Source: an uncultured Roseateles sp.
GTDB lineage: Bacteria; Pseudomonadota; Gammaproteobacteria; Burkholderiales; Burkholderiaceae
DNA: 7,409 nt
Reading direction: 5' to 3'
NCBI GenBank assembly: GCA_946480605.1
Contig: CAMLKW010000215.1
Span: 1-7,409 of the forward strand
The stretch's first letter is position 1; the number at the start of each line of letters is the position of its first letter. The notes under the pieces were generated by a model that was not told where the DNA came from, did not search any database, and saw only the letters and a program-made list of their open reading frames with translations. The translations under genes were made by a program, and so were the position numbers. Shown here one piece after another: positions 4,972 to 7,409 of the stretch.

Positions 4972-7068
4972 ATGACAGCCCATTACGAAGCCCGCGGCCC
5001 CGTTGCCGTGATCACGCTCGACAACCCGCCGGTCAACGGCCTGGGATTTGCCACCCGAGCTGCATGCGCAGCCGGCGTCGAGCGCGCTGAAGCCGATCCG
5101 GCCATCACTGCGGTCGTCATCACCGGCGCCGGCAAGGCCTTCTCGGGCGGTGCGGACATCAAGGAGTTCGGCAGCCCGAAGGCGCTGGCCGAGCCCAACC
5201 TGCTGAGCCTCATCGGCGTCGTCGAGAACTGCAGCAAGCCCGTCGTCGCGGCCATCCATAGCGTGTGCATGGGCGGCGGCCTGGAGCTGGCGCTGGGCTG
5301 CCATTACCGTGTCGCGCAGAGCGGCACCAAGGTCGCGCTGCCGGAAGTGAAGCTGGGCCTGCTGCCCGGCGCTGGCGGCACGCAGCGACTGCCGCGCGCG
5401 CTGGGCGTGGAGCCCGCGCTGAACATGATCGTCAGCGGCGAGCCGGTGGAAGCGCAGATGCTGGCCATGGTCCCGGGCCAGAAGCTGTTCGACAAGATCG
5501 TGGATGCCGACGTGGTGGCGGCCGCCGTCGCGTTCGCCGAGGAGGTGTCGGAGAAGCGTCCGCTGCCCAAGGTGCGTGAGCTGAAGGCCCGCCACCCGAA
5601 TGCCGAGGCCTACTTCCAGTTCGCCCGCAACATGGTGGGCGGCATGAGCAAGAACTTCCCGGCGCCGCTGCGCTGCCTGGAGGCCGTGGCCGGTGCGGTC
5701 AAGCTGGGCTTCGACGACGGCATGCGCGCCGAGCGCGAGGGCTTCGCGGCGCTGATGCTGACGCCCGAATCCAAGGCGCTGCGCCACCTGTTCTTCGCCG
5801 AGCGCGTGGCCAGCAAGATCAGCGACATGCCCGAGGACACGCCGCTGCGCAGCATCGCCAAGGTCGGTGTCATCGGCGCCGGCACCATGGGTGGCGGCAT
5901 CTCGATGAACTTCCTGAACGCAGGCATCCCGGTCACCATCCTGGAGACCAAGCAGGAAGCGCTGGACCGCGGCGTCGCCACCATCAAGAAGAACTACGAA
6001 GCCCAGGTCAAGAAGGGCAAGCTGAAGGAAGACAAGTACGCCCAGCGCATGGCGCTGTTGAGCACCACGCTGAGCTACGACGACCTGAAGGACTGCGACC
6101 TCATCATCGAAGCGGTGTTCGAGGAGATCGGCGTCAAGGAAGCCGTTTTCAAACAGTTGGACGCCATCGCCAAGCCCGGCGCCATCCTGGCCTCCAACAC
6201 GTCCACCCTGGACGTTGACAAGATCGCCTCGTTCACCAAGCGCCCGCAGGACGTGGTGGGCATGCACTTCTTCAGCCCGGCCAACGTGATGAAGCTGCTG
6301 GAAGTGGTGCGCGGCGAAAAGACCGCCAAGGACGTGCTCGCCACGGTGATGCAGATCGCCAAGAAGATCAGGAAGACCGCGGTGGTCTCGGGCGTGTGCG
6401 ACGGCTTCATCGGCAACCGCATGATCGAGCAGTACAGCCGCCAGGCCGGCTTCCTGCTGGATGAAGGCTGCAGCCCGCAGCAGGTCGACAAGGCCGTCGA
6501 GAAGTTCGGCTTCGCGATGGGCCCGTTCCGCATGGGCGACCTGGCCGGCAACGACATCGGCTGGGCGATCCGCAAGCGCCGCTACACCGAGAAGCCCGAC
6601 ATGAAGTACAGCAAGACCGCCGACCTGCTGTGCGAGAAGGGCCGCTTCGGCCAGAAGGTGGGCAAGGGCTGGTACGACTACGTCGAAGGCAAGCGCGACG
6701 CCATCCCGAACGCCGAGGTGGTGCAGATGATCGAAGAGCACCGCAAGGCCCTGGGCATCACGCCGCGCAAGATATCCGACGAAGAGATCGTGCAGCGCCT
6801 GGTGTTCTCGCTGGTGAACGAAGCCGCGCACATCCTGGAAGAAGGCATCGCCAACAAGGCCAGCGACATCGACGTGGTCTACATCTTCGGCTACGGCTTC
6901 CCGGTGCACCGCGGCGGCCCGCTGAAGTACGCGGACGAGGTGGGCCTGTTCAACGTGGCCCAGGCCATGAAGCGCTTCCAGAAGAACCCGCTCGACGATG
7001 CCAAGTTCTGGGAACCGGCTCCCTTGATCCAGCGGCTCGTCGCTGAGGGAAAGAATTTCAACGGCTGA
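4972..7068 (+). CDS. Multifunctional enoyl-CoA hydratase / 3-hydroxyacyl-CoA dehydrogenase (FadB-like)
   Basis: This 698-residue cytoplasmic enzyme hydrates trans-2-enoyl-CoA to 3-hydroxyacyl-CoA and oxidises that to 3-ketoacyl-CoA with NAD. Residues about 1-190 are a crotonase domain: FSGGADIKEF (57-66) and GGGLE (101-105) form the oxyanion region, and Glu105 and Glu125 (in LPEVKLGL) are the expected catalytic pair. A linker leads to the dehydrogenase NAD site GAGTMG (302-307), with the catalytic dyad His432 (HFFSP) and Glu444 (LLEVV) and GNRM (481-484). Two C-terminal 3HCDH helical domains follow, the second containing YGFPVHRGGP. The size and order resemble peroxisomal MFE-1 and the FadB/FadJ large subunit, slightly shorter than E. 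coli FadB. I choose ATG 4972, with GAGG 8 nt upstream, over GTG 4966, which has only 2 nt. A thiolase follows after 28 bp, giving a fadBA-like unit. Confidence 0.93.
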   Translation: MTAHYEARGPVAVITLDNPPVNGLGFATRAACAAGVERAEADPAITAVVITGAGKAFSGGADIKEFGSPKALAEPNLLSLIGVVENCSKPVVAAIHSVCMGGGLELALGCHYRVAQSGTKVALPEVKLGLLPGAGGTQRLPRALGVEPALNMIVSGEPVEAQMLAMVPGQKLFDKIVDADVVAAAVAFAEEVSEKRPLPKVRELKARHPNAEAYFQFARNMVGGMSKNFPAPLRCLEAVAGAVKLGFDDGMRAEREGFAALMLTPESKALRHLFFAERVASKISDMPEDTPLRSIAKVGVIGAGTMGGGISMNFLNAGIPVTILETKQEALDRGVATIKKNYEAQVKKGKLKEDKYAQRMALLSTTLSYDDLKDCDLIIEAVFEEIGVKEAVFKQLDAIAKPGAILASNTSTLDVDKIASFTKRPQDVVGMHFFSPANVMKLLEVVRGEKTAKDVLATVMQIAKKIRKTAVVSGVCDGFIGNRMIEQYSRQAGFLLDEGCSPQQVDKAVEKFGFAMGPFRMGDLAGNDIGWAIRKRRYTEKPDMKYSKTADLLCEKGRFGQKVGKGWYDYVEGKRDAIPNAEVVQMIEEHRKALGITPRKISDEEIVQRLVFSLVNEAAHILEEGIANKASDIDVVYIFGYGFPVHRGGPLKYADEVGLFNVAQAMKRFQKNPLDDAKFWEPAPLIQRLVAEGKNFNG

Positions 7069-7096
7069 TGCCCCGCACCGAATCAGGAGAAATCAC

Positions 7097-7409
7097 ATGA
7101 GCAACGCCGTCATCGTTTCCACCGCCCGCACGCCGCTCACCAAGAGCTGGAAGGGCGCCTTCAACATGACGCACGGCGCCACGCTGGGCGGGCACGCGGT
7201 GCAGCATGCGGTGCAGCGCGCGGGCATCGACCCCGGCGCGGTGGAAGACGTGCTGATGGGCTGCGCCAACCCCGAGGGCGCCACCGGCATGAACATCGCG
7301 CGCCAGATCGCGCTGCGCGCCGGGCTGCCCATCACCGTCAGCGGCGTCACCATCAACCGCTTCTGCTCCAGCGGCCTGCAGACCATCGCGATGGCCGCGC
7401 AGCGCATCA
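7097..7409 (+). CDS. Thiolase (acetyl-CoA acyltransferase, FadA-like), N-terminal part
   Basis: The first 104 residues of a thiolase run off the window edge. The enzyme would cleave 3-ketoacyl-CoA with CoA to release acetyl-CoA and a shortened acyl-CoA, the step after the upstream enzyme. The N-terminus IVSTARTPLTKSWKGAFN (6-23) is typical of the family, and the nucleophilic cysteine is Cys90 in NRFCSSGLQTIA. The GCANPEGATGMNIAR stretch (55-69) is also typical of FadA-type enzymes. AGGAGA (7085-7090) lies 6 nt before the ATG, a strong ribosome-binding site, and the 28-bp gap from the upstream gene indicates one operon. The C-terminal His and Cys motifs are outside the window, so degradative FadA and biosynthetic acetoacetyl-CoA thiolase (PhaA-type) are separated here mainly by context, which favours FadA. 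Confidence 0.9.
   Translation, partial: MSNAVIVSTARTPLTKSWKGAFNMTHGATLGGHAVQHAVQRAGIDPGAVEDVLMGCANPEGATGMNIARQIALRAGLPITVSGVTINRFCSSGLQTIAMAAQRI

Noticed and set aside
4915..6909. A 664-codon open frame on the - strand, opposite the FadB-like gene
   Set aside because: Its product is His/Ala/Leu/Val-rich with no recognisable domain. It mirrors the codon bias of the real + strand gene, which has complete catalytic motifs.

Overview
The window looks like a chromosomal segment from a high-GC betaproteobacterium, most likely order Burkholderiales. I infer this from the GC-rich third codon positions, the urt permease/ATPase arrangement, the EgtB-EgtD pair and a roughly 700-residue multifunctional beta-oxidation enzyme followed by a thiolase. 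No rRNA, tRNA, CRISPR array, insertion sequence or phage gene was seen. The coding is dense, and both ends of the window cut through a gene.

Left block (1-1776, + strand): the 3' end of a urea ABC transporter operon. It holds the C-terminus of permease UrtC, then the two ATPases UrtD and UrtE. All three overlap by a few bases, so they are translationally coupled. No urease gene follows on this side. A short hairpin without a U-tract lies in the 40-bp gap where urtE meets the next operon tail to tail.

Middle block (1817-3918, - strand): a two-gene ergothioneine operon, egtB then egtD, with a 4-bp ATGA overlap. EgtD trimethylates histidine to hercynine. EgtB, an iron-dependent sulfoxide synthase with a DinB-type and an FGE-type domain, joins hercynine to a thiol donor. 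No egtA, egtC or C-S lyase gene is present here. Two copies of the 9-mer GTTGSCAAC (S = G or C), 22 bp apart, sit just upstream of and around the egtB start, and look like a regulatory site.

Small membrane genes (4004-4846): a VanZ-family four-helix membrane protein on the - strand, and a divergently transcribed, unrecognised 125-residue protein with one membrane anchor and a coiled coil on the + strand.

Right block (4847-7409, + strand): a fatty acid beta-oxidation operon. A control region carries a -10-like TAGAAT overlapped by a TetR-type palindrome centred on GAACGATCGTTC. It is followed by a 698-residue enoyl-CoA hydratase/3-hydroxyacyl-CoA dehydrogenase and the start of a thiolase that runs off the window. 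Together these perform the last three steps of each beta-oxidation cycle.

Most of the window is conventional metabolism and transport. The points most worth a second look are the two probable operators (egtB and fad), the minimal egtBD set with a probable cysteine-using EgtB, and the unknown anchored coiled-coil protein.
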